In this document: positions 46,647 to 59,600 of the stretch, piece after piece | Position numbering within the stretch: the first letter of the stretch is position 1 | Layout: each line of letters opens with the position of its first letter | Assembly: GCA_028554755.1 (NCBI GenBank) | Contig: JAPTOF010000005.1 | Span: forward strand, 7,015,501-7,079,500 | Direction of reading: 5' to 3' | Origin: Cordia subcordata | Taxonomy: Eukaryota; Streptophyta; Magnoliopsida; Boraginales; Cordiaceae | DNA length: 64,000 bases | Notes under the pieces: model-generated | Database searches by the model: none | Seen by the model: the letters and a program-made list of their open reading frames with translations, nothing else | Told to the model about the DNA's origin: nothing | Made by a program: the position numbers and the translations under genes

Positions 46647-46774
46647 AAGCAACTTCTAGTTTGAAAACTCGAAGATTGAATTTTTTTTTTTTTTTGAAAA
46701 ACAAATCTTCGAGTTTTGAAAACTCGAAGATGCAAAAAATCAAAAGAGATCTTCGAGTTTTTAAAACTCGAAAT
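46647..46774. repeat. Three clustered palindromes around CTTCGAGTTTT
   Basis: Near-perfect inverted repeats of the form CTTCGAGTTTT.AAAACTCGAAG occur at about 46650-46674 (left arm imperfect), 46706-46731 and 46749-46773. A run of T/A separates the first two. No protein gene overlaps. Confidence 0.8.
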
Positions 46775-46779
46775 TAAAT

Positions 46780-47603
46780 TTTGTATTATTTTACTCATTA
46801 ATTTAAAAAAACATGATATTTTCATTTTGGTTGTTTCTTTTCGAAAATAAGACATTTAACGCATTCCCTCGTAAAACTCCTCGTTAGCTTATCAATCTCC
46901 AAATCTTCAACCTCTACTCAGACAGCAGTATGCACACGAAAATGGCCCCAAGGCACAAAGGTCCCCTCAAGTTCAGGGAGAAAACCAAGGTCACACAGTT
47001 ATTCCAAACCAAACAGGGTCGACTATACGCGTGTAACGACACCATTCGTTCCTGTCTATCTTCACAGATAGGCTGCCACAACCCTGTCATCGAGAAGGAT
47101 GAACGCGTGACTGGTAGTACGTTCAGGGGCAGAACTTTTTACGAGGTGGTAAAACGAAACTGCTCTCATAGCCAGTCTCTGTAATGAATTGCAAGGAAAA
47201 GACCCGTAAGGAGAAAACAAGTTCATGCAGTAATGCGCTCAAGCAGCAATAGAGGATACAGTGCTGTTCAATAAATCCTTGTGCAATTGCAAAATGAAAC
47301 ATGCCAACAGAAATAAGTTACAACTGTATATCCAGGGATGTAAATTTAAATGGGCGCCAAAGCACGCCGGCCGTGTCGAAGCGCTTCCCGCTGTTTCTGT
47401 ATGGCAATCCTTCCTACTAAAAGCATAGTTAACAAGAATTGAAAATGGAACTGGAAAAGCTGTACAATCGCTGCGTCTGAAAGAAATGCTAAGACTGTTC
47501 TGCATAAATGCCTTGAGCTATACAGGAAAGCACATCAAGTTGTAAATACTGCTCCCCCAGGAAAAATGAGTAGTTTTTCTGCACCTTCGGCCATAAGAAA
47601 GAC
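46780..47603. other. Spacer and probable NRPE1 3' untranslated region
   Basis: An 84-codon ORF at 46930-47184 (plus) has no recognisable domain and is not called. The part next to 47604 should include the NRPE1 3' untranslated region. Confidence 0.45.
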
Positions 47604-50600
47604 CTATTGCCTATCTTCGCCGGTGCCTTCTGTAGAAGGGCCATTCAACTTGTTCGAACCAGGTGTTTCTTCTTTAGAAGGGCTATTATCCGTGGTGTTC
47701 CAACCACGTCGAGGCCAAGGTGTCTCTTCTGTAGAAGGGCTATTAACATTGTTCCAACCACGTCGAGGCCCGGGTGTTTCTTCTGAAGAAGGGCTATTAG
47801 CATTGTTCCAACCACGTCGAGGCCCAGGTGTTTCTTCTGTAGAAGGGCTATTAGCATTGTTCCAACCACGTCGAGGCCCAGGTGTTTCTTCTGTTGATGG
47901 GCTATTTACCTTGTTCCAACCTGGTCGAGGCTGAGGCTTCCTGAAATATTTTGCCAAGAAGGCTTCAGTTTTGTCGGGATATTTTCCTTTGAGGAAATTT
48001 TCCAGACACTTTCGGTAGGAAAAATCTTGTTTGCGCCCATCAACCGAGACAACATAAAAGCACCTGCTTTCTTGGAAATTTGCATGCCTACTAACCTGTA
48101 AAACAAACATTTGGCATAAAGTTATCAAGGTCATAATAAGAACCAATATCTGTTCTTGTAATAACAGAAATCTTCTTTACCACACAAGGTCTCATTGTTC
48201 CTAAGCATAAACAAAAGCCTGAAAGTTATCAAGGTACTTGCGTTACAAATCATTGTCTAGGAGTATTGTCTGAGAAATACACACCATGAGAGGTCAAAGA
48301 ATATGAAAGGAGGTATAAGCACATCATGAGCAAAGATGTCATGTGCAAGCACTAAATCATGAACATCTTTGACTGATGTAAGAAAATCACAGTTTACCGC
48401 AATGTTGATGAATTACACAGGGGATGCTGCCAATCTAGAATACTTTTCACAGTGATCTAATTCTTCACTTTAGTGTACTCCATGCCAATTCTTAGCAATC
48501 TCCACATATGGTACTTTCACATGCCATGAATTTTGATGAATATTGAATTGTGAAATCATGCTATAAGCAACAAAAGCAGCTTTTAGAGCAATGTAACTGA
48601 AGGTCAAGAGCATGTTACAGCAAACTACCAATAAATATGGATCTGACTAGCAAAAGTCAATGCATACCATGATAAAATCAATTCCATCTCCCATCTTTAC
48701 AGCTTTATCTGGATGGTAGTTGAAAACATTTTCGATGATATAAGATTGATCTTCAGCAGCTAAAGGATCACCATCATTGTACCTTGAAGAGGAAAAAGGG
48801 GAAAAGGAAAGAAAGTCAGCAGTCATGTCCAATATTCAGAGTTTGACAAACTATTTTTTCATGAAAAAGTTTCTCAGATTTCAGTACTTCTCATCATATA
48901 TTATCCCTTTTCCATTGTGACACTGAATTTTACGATGTGATACACTTAGCTGTAGGAAGGTGTAAATCCAAGCAGCCAATTTTGCTAATAAGGCACGAAA
49001 AGGTTATGCTTTCCGAGTGCAAACAAAAATTTTAACGGATCAACAACACTATTTGACCTACATCGGTCTTCAAGTAACTTCAAGTTTTCAAAATAAATGG
49101 AGATAAAAAAAATCAATTACTTGAAGACTTTCAATCAAGTATCTGATGTCATGTGGACCTCAAAAGACATGAACAGAAAATCAAGTACGTAGAACAAGTT
49201 CAAATCATGAAGCACTCAAATCTGTAAACTTAGAAGAAATGATATGGTAATGCAACAAAATTTCATGTCAGATGTCAAACAGTAATCCGATTTTCAAAGA
49301 AAAAGTTTCAAATTTAGTTATTAAAGGTTTACTAATGACCCACTAATGCTTCACTAAAATGCCAAATAATGAATTTACTAACACTTTGATATTGAATATG
49401 AATCATATGATCCAGTAGAATTACTAATGACCCACTGGTGCTTCAGACTAAAATGCCAAATAATGACTATACTAACACTTTTTTGATGTGGGATATGAAC
49501 CATATGATCCATCACAATGTCAGAAATTATAAGAAATTTGCATCCCGTGGTAGCTTAAGTTTATTTTCTACCAAACAGAAAGAGAATAGATAGTTTTGCT
49601 TTTTCTTAAGATTTTCTCTGTTGTTGTAATTCACCACACCACAAGTCTCAGTATGAAGCCAGCAAAAGGAGCCTACCCAGTCTGATGCATTATTCTTCTT
49701 ATGTTCTGCATGATAGGTTCAATGTCTGAAACCAATTCTTGTTCATCTGCAGTAAATGAATCCAACCGCAGCCTTGTTGCAGTAAATGCTCTAGGCATAT
49801 TTGATTGATCAGATGTCCTAGTTGGGCGGTTTCTTCTGTTGTCCTTCCTTTCTCCAGAGGAGCCCCAACCTCGAGAATTAGAACGCCAATTATGAACTGG
49901 AGATTCATTGTCATTTGAACTTGCTGCAATCTTACCCCAATCATTTGAAGGGGCCAACGCTGGAGTGTCAGACATTTGAGGTTGATTTTCTTGCATAGGA
50001 CCAGCATCATTAACCTTTTTCTCCCAAGAAGGCAATGACACTGGCTCGTCAACACCCTTCCCAGCTTCTGATGCTCTCCAACCACCAGATTTTGAAGATT
50101 CTTCTTTGCGAGTTTTCCAGTTATTAACCGAGGAGACTTCAGTCGAGGCAAATTTTGGCTGATCAGAGGAGTCCCAAGCAGTTGACTGATCATCTGGAGC
50201 TCCAGCTTCTTTACTTTTGTTTCCCCAAGATGACCATGAACCTAACTGATCAGCTCTTTTTCCAGAGTTCGCAGCATCCCAACCACCAGCCTGTAAAGTA
50301 TCCTTTTGCTGGTAACTCCAGTTATGTACCGAAGATTCTTTCTTCTCTTGCATGGAAGATGAAGTGACATTATCCCAGTTGTTTGAAGGATCCCATGCAA
50401 CTGACGATTTTGTTCCTGGTTCATCCACTTCAGCACTAACTTCCTCAACTTTTTTCCCCCACGAAGACCATGTTGCTGACTCTTTCTTTTGTTTTGCACC
50501 ATCGTCCACTTCAGTCCCAGTTTCGTCAACCTTTTTCCCCCAGTAAGACCCTGAAGCTGACTGGTCAGGACCTTTACCCACTTTGCCAGCATTGCCCCAG

Positions 50601-53600
50601 TTGTTTGAAGAACCCCAAGCAGTGGAGGATTTAATTCCTTCATTATCTACTTGTGCACTAGGTTCCTCAAGCTTCTTCCCCCAGGATGACCCTGATGCCG
50701 ACTGATCAAGACCTTTACCCACTTTGCCAGTATTGGCGCAGTTGTTTGAAGAACCCCAAGCAGTGGAGGATTTAATTCCTTCATCATCTACTTGTGCACT
50801 AGGTTCCTCGAGCTTCTTCCCCCAGGAAGACCCTGATGCCGACTGATCAAGACCTTTACCCACTTTGCCAGCGTTGCCCCAGTTGTTTGAAGAACCCCAA
50901 CCAGTGGAGAATTTAGTTCCTTCATCATCTACTTGTGCACTAGGTTCCTCGAGCTTCTTCCCCCAGGAAGACCCGGATGCCGACTGATCAAGACCTTTAC
51001 CCACTTTGCCAGCGTTGCCCCAGTTGTTTGAAGAACCCCAACCAGTGGAGAATTTAGTTCCTTCGTCATCTACTTGTGCACTAGGTTCCTCGAGCTTCTT
51101 CCCCCAGGAAGACCCGGATGCCGACTGATCAAGACCTTTACCCACTTTGCCAGCATTGCCCCAGTTGTTTGAAGAACCCCAAGCAGTGGAGGATTTAGTT
51201 CCTTCGTCATCTACTTGTGCACTAGGTTCCTCAAGCTTCTTCCCCCAAGAAGACCCCGATGCTGACTGATCAAAACCTTTACCCACTTTGCCAGCATTGC
51301 CCCAGTTGTTTGAAGAACCCCAAGCAGTGGAGGATTTAGTTCCTTCATCTACTTGTGCATTAGGATCCTCAAGCTTCTTCCCCCAGGAAGACAACCCAGA
51401 CTGATCATTGCCTTTGCGAGAAACAGCAGCAAAGTTGCTCCAGTCATCTGTTTTTTCTGCTGCATCATCCGATTTCCATTTCCCCAGAGCTCCCTCAACC
51501 TTTTTTCCCCAAGAAGAATCCCAATCACCAGTCCTGCTATCATCCAACTTCTCATTTTCTATAGCATATTCAAACTCAGATCTGTCCTCAAAGACTGGCT
51601 TATCAAAATCAGAATCTCGGACAGGAGATGGTTCATCTTCCAATTCTATGTCATCAATATCTAAACCAAGACAGGAAGTATATACTTCGTCTGGATTTGA
51701 GCTGCTATTTACCAGATGAAGGAAGTTATAGACATCAATTCCATCTTGTTGGTTTAAATCACTCTAGAAGAAATAAAAAGGAAACAAATTAAATTCCAAC
51801 CCATATTTTAAAAGATAAAATAAAACAAAAAAGGTTACTTGCAAAAACCTCCAGGAAAATGCCAAGTGCATGAGGCAAAATCACGTGGTGCATACCTTAC
51901 TGGTGCCCCAGTGAATGTCAAATGGGGAACCTGTACCGACAGCTACATGCCTGCCCCAGGAACAAGAGGCCACAATACTTGACAAAGAATCTTTATGGCA
52001 CTTTTCAGCAGCCCTTTCAAAGCATTTTCTTGGGGTCTGAGGAATTTGAACATCAAAGATTGAAAAGAACACATTATAAATCATACAGAAACTGATAGAA
52101 AATCATTGATAACGAACCATGAAAAAGGTGAGTTCCTTACAAATAAAGTGGCTTCTGTAAATGGAACTTGAATATTTAGTGCCCGAGACAATGCTTTTAT
52201 ACCACCAACATTAAAGCCAATCATGTTACCAGCACATGTCATGCTATTGGCTAACAAGACGAGATGCTCCTTGAGCACACCTTTTGTAACCATAGTCACA
52301 GAAGTCGAGAGCCGCTGCAAAACATGCCAAAAAGTAAAATATAGTCAGTCAAACTTTTATTTTGTGAGGAACAACAATCCATCAAGAAGCAGGTCAGGAG
52401 ACTAAATCATTTCCAAGAGAAAGTTCTGCAGAATTATTCAAATGCCAGATATCCTAATAGTACGAATTTCTCCCCTATTGATCAGACTCCAAGAGAGACC
52501 ACCGCGCTTAAGCCTACAACATTTAGCCGTGAAGCGTATTGGATTATGACAGTAAAAAATTAAGCAGTAATTCACCAAACACACTTATTTTATCATTATG
52601 AAGACTAAGGCTGAAACACAGCTGAATTTATGAATTTAGAAGGACGTTGAGATGCAAAATCCCACTAAGTCAAGAAGACAAAGTAAAATTATCAAATTCG
52701 CACTCGAACTCAGAGGTATTACATTTATTTCAGGAACTCACACTATTTCATTGTAAATGATACTTCCATGGCATAGAAATTTTTAAATGTTGACAATTGA
52801 CCACCTCATCTAAACCTCAAGCTACAAGAGAGAGATCTATTTAATTTATTTATTGTCCTCAACACACCCCCCCTTAACTCAGGCTATTTCATTGTAAAAG
52901 ATACTTTTGTCAAGTCAAAATTCCTAAATGTTGATAATTCACCACCTCATCTAAACCTTCGCTACTCTAGAGAGATTTATTTAATTTATTTATTGTCTTC
53001 AATACACCCCCTTAGGTGCAGATGGCTTTCTTGTTGATTGAGTATGCACATCAACCTATTCTATTAATGGGCACTGGCATGACTAAAACCAAGGACCTTT
53101 TGTTAATGTGGACCCAAATACCATGGGAATTAACCCCCACATCTAAAAGCTTATGCTATTAGAAAAGGATTTAGTTTTAGTTAGTTATTGTCTTCAACAA
53201 ATGTAATACAATCGTGTTACCATAGATAAAAATATGATGGGCACAAGGAGGAGGAACTAGATTATATAAAGAAATGCACACCAAAGCAGGTTATATGGAA
53301 CAAATAACTCCAGGTATGAAGATCCAAACATGTGATATGAATGATGCATTAAAGTAAGATGACATGAAGAGGACATATGTATGTCGACTCATACCTGAAG
53401 CTCTGAAAGAGATTGATCAAAAGTTCAGGACAGTGAAACAAAAGAACAGATGGATTGATTTTTACCGCAATATGGAAAAAGTGTAGAATTCGTTATAATG
53501 CAGCAGAAAATCTTGTGTGGCCATTGTTTTACTTTTCCAATTAACACGCAAGTCCACTAAACTAGCAAATATTGATTACTTTTTGACTGATCTAAGCTAC

Positions 53601-56600
53601 ACACACACACACACATAGAGGGCGAGGGAGGGAGGGGGGTAGGGAAGGAGTGAAGTTACTAAGTGGACAGGCAAAGCTCACTCCTACACTTTTCACAGTA
53701 TACTGAAAGAAAATTAGTGCTTTCACATTTATAATATTATTCTCTAGCAATACCTGAACAACTTGCTCAAATGCACAAGAAATTCCAAGCAATTCTTGAA
53801 CTTGTTTTATAGCATATGGGATAGAACGTGTGGTATCTATCAAATGGATGACAGGAAGACAGCAATCCATGACAACCCTCCATGCATCTCCGCTTTGTTT
53901 TACAGCTTCCTTTTCAAGAACAACATCAAGAGCCAATTCACCTTTCTGGCTCTTGCATGGGCTCCTAATCCAAGCTGTTGTCTCGGGACTAATCCAGATT
54001 ATACTGGCAGTGGCTACCCTTGGGTCACCTGCACGTACATTTTATACGACCAGGAACTAAAGTAATCACCCACTCCAAATAGTCAAGCCCTTTGAACTGA
54101 AATTCTTTCCTTTTCTTAATATCTTTTTCTCTTAAAAGAGTTACAAATTATGCCAGCAAGAGACACAGTAAACAAAAACAGGCAATTATTCTTCCCAAGA
54201 TGGGTAAACTCAAATATACAATTTGCATATGCAATGAAAATTGCAGATAATGGAAAGAAAGGAAAAAGCATAAATCTGAAAGGCCACATGAAATACTTAC
54301 AATCTAGAAAAAGAATATAACAATTCTTAACGTGTGCCAGAAGATCACTATCGTGCTTGGTTTAAATGTTTTTTGTCCACAAATCATGTATTTCAGTTAA
54401 AGCTTTAGCAGAAAAAGATGGGAAGATAGATGCAACTCTTTGGATTTCAATGTGGACTTGCAACTGAGTCGCAATAACAACAGATATTTAGAGCTTACAG
54501 ACCTCCAAGTGTATAGGGAGGTAAAAGATTCAGCTAAGACAAAATTCTTATGCAAATCATCTACAAACTGCACATATTATTGTAGTCTTGTATATCACCA
54601 ATTTCAAGTGTAAAGGATATCATGATTAGAAAACTGTAGCCTCTTTAGAAACAAAGTAGACACATCAAAACTAATGGGCTCCCACATCAAATTACTAAAT
54701 CTACAAGTACAATTAACAACTCTTCTAGTTTAGGCACTGACTTTCACCTCAAATGATCCAAGGGAACCATAGGCTTTTCTGTATACATCTTGAGAATAAA
54801 ACAAAGACAGAAGAAGGAGCAACAGAATTGCATGCCAAAGACATTGCCCAATATTTCAATCAATAAACAGGAAAGATATAAAACCTGAAAACTCTACTCA
54901 AGGAAGCTCAAATAATGAAAGAATAAAGGTCCACATTATACCTTTAATGATTGTCTCAAGGAGAACAGGGCATATTGTATCAGCTAGAATATGGCAAGTC
55001 CGTTCCAAATGATCATCAGCTGTGCCTTGACAGAAGAACTTCAAGCACGGCATTCCAGAACAATGGATTTCTGAAAGTTTTTGAAATGAACAGCATTCAC
55101 TGTCAAAAGAAAAAACAAAAGAAAAGAAAGAGGACACATTAGATTGCTCAACATGGAGAGAATATCCCAGTAGGACCAATCATGCAGATATGTTCTAATA
55201 TATGTTAGCAACTTTTTGGGTTCTTAATGTTGTAAAGAGATCAAGCAAAGGTCGTTCATCTAGGCAAGCTGTCAATTAGTTCAAAACTTCATTAATTAAG
55301 TACAAAAGCAGCTGGTTTCTTGCTCTACCAATATATAGCAACCAGGAAGGAATTACATCCTTCCTGGAAGTCCAGTCCTGAAAAGACAGTTCAGTTTCAC
55401 ATCCACCATATGGGCCACGTTAAATGAAGAAGCCTATAGGTTTTATGTTTGTCTTATTCAGGATTTGAAGAATAACAGAGGCTAAATATCTTCAGTTGGC
55501 ATAATCTCAAGCAAATCTAATCACATTAATTATCACTGGTAAATGTCCATGTAATTGGGAGTACACCTCCAAGATTTTCATAGAAAAAGTTGAAACTCAA
55601 TTATTATCCAGAAGCAGCCAACATTGACATGAAACTGAATAGAAATGAAAAAATAAACTGAAATATGAAAAAGTAGTGTTACTTAACATCAGAGAACCAC
55701 AGCTAGATGAATAGGGAACATCGATGATTAGTGCAGTACAATCACGGACCTATAGTGGCAAATTATGCAACCATGTTGAGATCTTTGATATCGGTAATCA
55801 ATGCGCAATACTGGTGTTATTATAACTACCATGACAAGCATAAGCCATCTATTAAAACATGACACAGATACCCCCCATTTGTTGCAGCAAATAAAAACGT
55901 CACCTACTTTTTGACAGTAGGGGCTACTTTTTAATATGGAGAGCAATAATTGGTTCTCTTAGCTTGAAAAGAGAACTAGTTATGTGACTCCTCATGAACA
56001 GAACCAAAACCCACCGTAGAATACACATAATAAGGAATCAATCCAGGTAGACATGGACTTTGTCAGGAACTTGACAGACGCAGGCAGTAGTGTATGAATT
56101 TTGGATTGACAAGGAAAAAGACTAGAAGCTCTGAGTAAACCCTTCCGAGATCAATACTCGTAACTCAGATTTCTCATCAAGTAATAAGTATCAGAATCTT
56201 GAACATTTTCCCAGCAATCAGATTACACGAGCATATTGGTCACAATCAGGAAAATACGTACATAAACTCCTGAAGGCTGAAAATGGAATCTGATTGAATG
56301 AAATGGTACAAACAAGATTGAGAAATTTTGTAGGCCCAAAATATTCCTTGCTTGGCTCTAAAGATGGAAACCATAAAGATTCACTGCTCCCTTGTTAGAT
56401 GAGAATATTATGACAAATTATTGAGGATTACATATCAACACACCAGCAGTTATGTATACATGGAGAACAGTTTATTCATTCTTCTAAATGCTCGTGTATG
56501 CACATGAACATGCATAAAATAATCTTCCACACTGAATATGGAACTACTACTTAGAGGTCGCATAATCTTCAGAGAGTATGCAGGTATTCAGCTTGACCCA

Positions 56601-59600
56601 ATTTTGAAGTGGCATACATGATTATCAGATATATCGATTGGAAAAACAAGTAATTGATGATCACAAAATATATCAAATAAAGAGTGCCACATATGCAGAT
56701 ATCAGGGCGATGAACAAAACCAACCTAAAAGATAATTCTACTCTCTTGAACACTTGCCCAACTTTTTTCTTTTTCCTGAATGAGTTAATGGTGTCTTGAC
56801 AGTTTTCAAGGACATCAAGCATGCTGATTTTAGAATTCTCAAGCTGCCTCTGTTCAACCAGAATCACGAAAAGAAGCAGAAATGAGAACCAAATCAAATG
56901 AAAACATCAAAAAGTCTTCTATTGTTCTCAGAAGTCAAGCAAACCTTGTTGAGGTGTATGTGACCAACAAGCCCAGCTTCAGTTGCACACATTGCATCTA
57001 GTGCTTGTCGTCCTCTATATCTGAAACATACAAGAACACCGAGAAAAATGAACCAACCATTGAGGTAAATCAATGAATCAACTGTATTTTCAAAATTAGC
57101 AAAGAAGAACATTTAAAAACAGAATGCATATCACACAGAAAAACAAGAGGAAACTCATGCTTTATCTGTTTAAGTGATGAAACAACTCAAATTGATAGCT
57201 TTTTATAACAAATAGCTGGAAAAGTAAGCAGAGTATAGATGTAACCACAAGTCCTAATGAGAACCAAAAGATCATCTTGCTGCATATTATGTTTCAACTT
57301 CCTCCTTGAAGTACACACCATTAGCACACATGGATTAACAAGAATTACTCTTGACAAAAAAGAAAAGAATGTGAACAAGATTGTTTATGAAGCTAAGCTG
57401 TTAGGACTGCAAAATGACATTTTTGGCCTCCAATTGAAGAACTTCTACAGCATCACAGTGCCAGTTACAATTTCAAAGATGTCTATAGTTTCACATTCAG
57501 AAACACACAATTTTAGCATTATACAGGAGTTTGTTACAACTACATAGAGACAAAAACTCTAAGTACAAGGAAAAGTTTACTTCTCCCCAGGAGTGATAAA
57601 CAGGGTTCGAATCCCGTGAGGGGCTGGGAATTGGGGTAGGGAGGGGGTTTAAACCAAAAAAAAATGTACAAGGAGAAGTTAAACAAAGTAGAAAGTAAGA
57701 GAACTAAAGATTATAAACTAGGAGACATACTCTATCAGGAAGTCAATAGCAGCATCCTTAAGACTAACTTTTGTCAGCTGATCCTTGACAAGGTACGATG
57801 CACGTTCTTGGCAATACTCTCTTCCACAGCCACAATCATTCAGATAAAGTATTATCCTTCGGTCCATATGATCATTCTTAAAACTGGCTCCGCAGAGCAG
57901 TATTTCCTAAGGAAAAATAAATAAATAAAGCAGATAAATATTTGCCGAAAGATGCAGTTCACAAGGCTGAATCATAGAAATAAACAAGTATGATTATCTT
58001 ATGAGGCCATTACCGTCATCATCTTCCATGAGGAATTAGAGAAAACAAATTATGATTATTTTATGAGGTCCTTACCTTCATCATCTCCCAAGAGTTATTA
58101 CTACTCGGAGAAGAATCCAGAACTGCCTTGTATGCTGGATTGGACATGGCAGTCGCAGCTAACACTCCCACAGGATCACCAGCACCAAATTCACTCTGGA
58201 ATGAGCTTCCATTCTTGAACCCATACTCAAACTGAACTATGGAATTGCTGCACATATTCCTCACTGTACCATCATAACAGATAACAACATCTCGAAGAAT
58301 GGCCATGAGGTTCTTGAATAAGGTCCCGGGCTCAGTCAATCCCCTAGATGAGCGGACCATCACTTCTCTACTTGAGACTGAATGAATCATCTCCTGATAT
58401 GGGTCCAATCCATCAAACAAGCAGCTTCTCACCAAACCGAATTCCTCCGAAGGATACCTACCACTGGAAGGATACTTCCTCTGAAACAGAGTAGCCATGT
58501 CATCCACTAATGAACCAGTGTAGAATTTTCCCTTATCTGAAATTTGCAGCCCCAGGAAACCAATTTGCTGAACCACTTTACTTAGAGCAGACTCACTTTT
58601 TGAATCTATCAAGTAACCTGCTGCAGATGATTTCAGCACAAAATTTGTAACTGGAAGTTTCAGCCCATGCAAGAAACGCTCCAGTTGCAATTCTACAGAT
58701 TCATTGTAGGTTGACCGCAAGTGATACAGCAAGGGTGAAATCTCCTGAATCTTCATTTGTATATTTTCTACGACAGCCCTCGGAATGAAAAAGTCACCCA
58801 AACCGATGCTGAATCCTTGTGAAAAAAGATTTTCCATTAACAGAGATTGCAAAGAATCAAAAAACTTCAGAACCTCCTTGGGACCTTTTCCAAAGTGCAT
58901 GGAGGTAATAATGTCATTAAGGATGGATGGCAGCACATCCTTGTTAAAATCTACTTCAAGAAATTGACTTTTTCTAATCACATGCCTTTCACCAATGCAG
59001 TCAAAGCAGGGTGGCAAAACTGTCTCTAAGATCTGTAAGACAGTCCAAAGAGAACCACAAGTTTTTGACTTGACTACAGCAGGCTCAGGAATTATACGTG
59101 GAGCAAACATGGCTAACTGATGTGCTTTCTTCCTGCTAAAGAAATAGTTTTTGAACATCAGTTTAAGAGACAACAACGAATCAGTAGCCAGCTGCAAGTT
59201 GAAGTTGCCAGTATGCGAGCTTAGCAACTGTTTCTCCACCGAGAACAACTCTAAGACTTCTGCTTTTGCTGCAAGAGTCTGGGGATAAAATATATGTACA
59301 CAGTCTCCATCAAAGTCAGCACTTAGAGGACCACAGATGAGGGGGTTGATTTTCACAGTATGGTCATCATGAATGTAGACAGATAATGCTTGCAAGGAGT
59401 GCTTGTGAGTAGTTGGTGGCCTGTTGATGAAGACAATATCGCCATCCATAATTTTTCTATGCACCACTTGCCCGGTTCTCAGAAGGGTATGCCCCTTGGA
59501 TCCTTCACTCAGGGAATATGTGGACAACCCATCTTTATAGGTTAAGCACAATTTTTCATCGACCAGCTTCTGCAGCCGCTCCATGTTGTGCTGACTCACT

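Noticed and set aside
46930..47184. 84-codon plus-strand ORF
   Set aside because: No domain, no splice partners and no clear promoter; possible but unsupported.
49699..51719. Several ORFs overlapping the WG-repeat exon in other frames
   Set aside because: They are shadows of the NRPE1 minisatellite, whose own frame is open and matches the protein family.
58785..59029. Plus-strand ORFs of 60 codons
   Set aside because: They lie antisense within the main NRPE1 exon.
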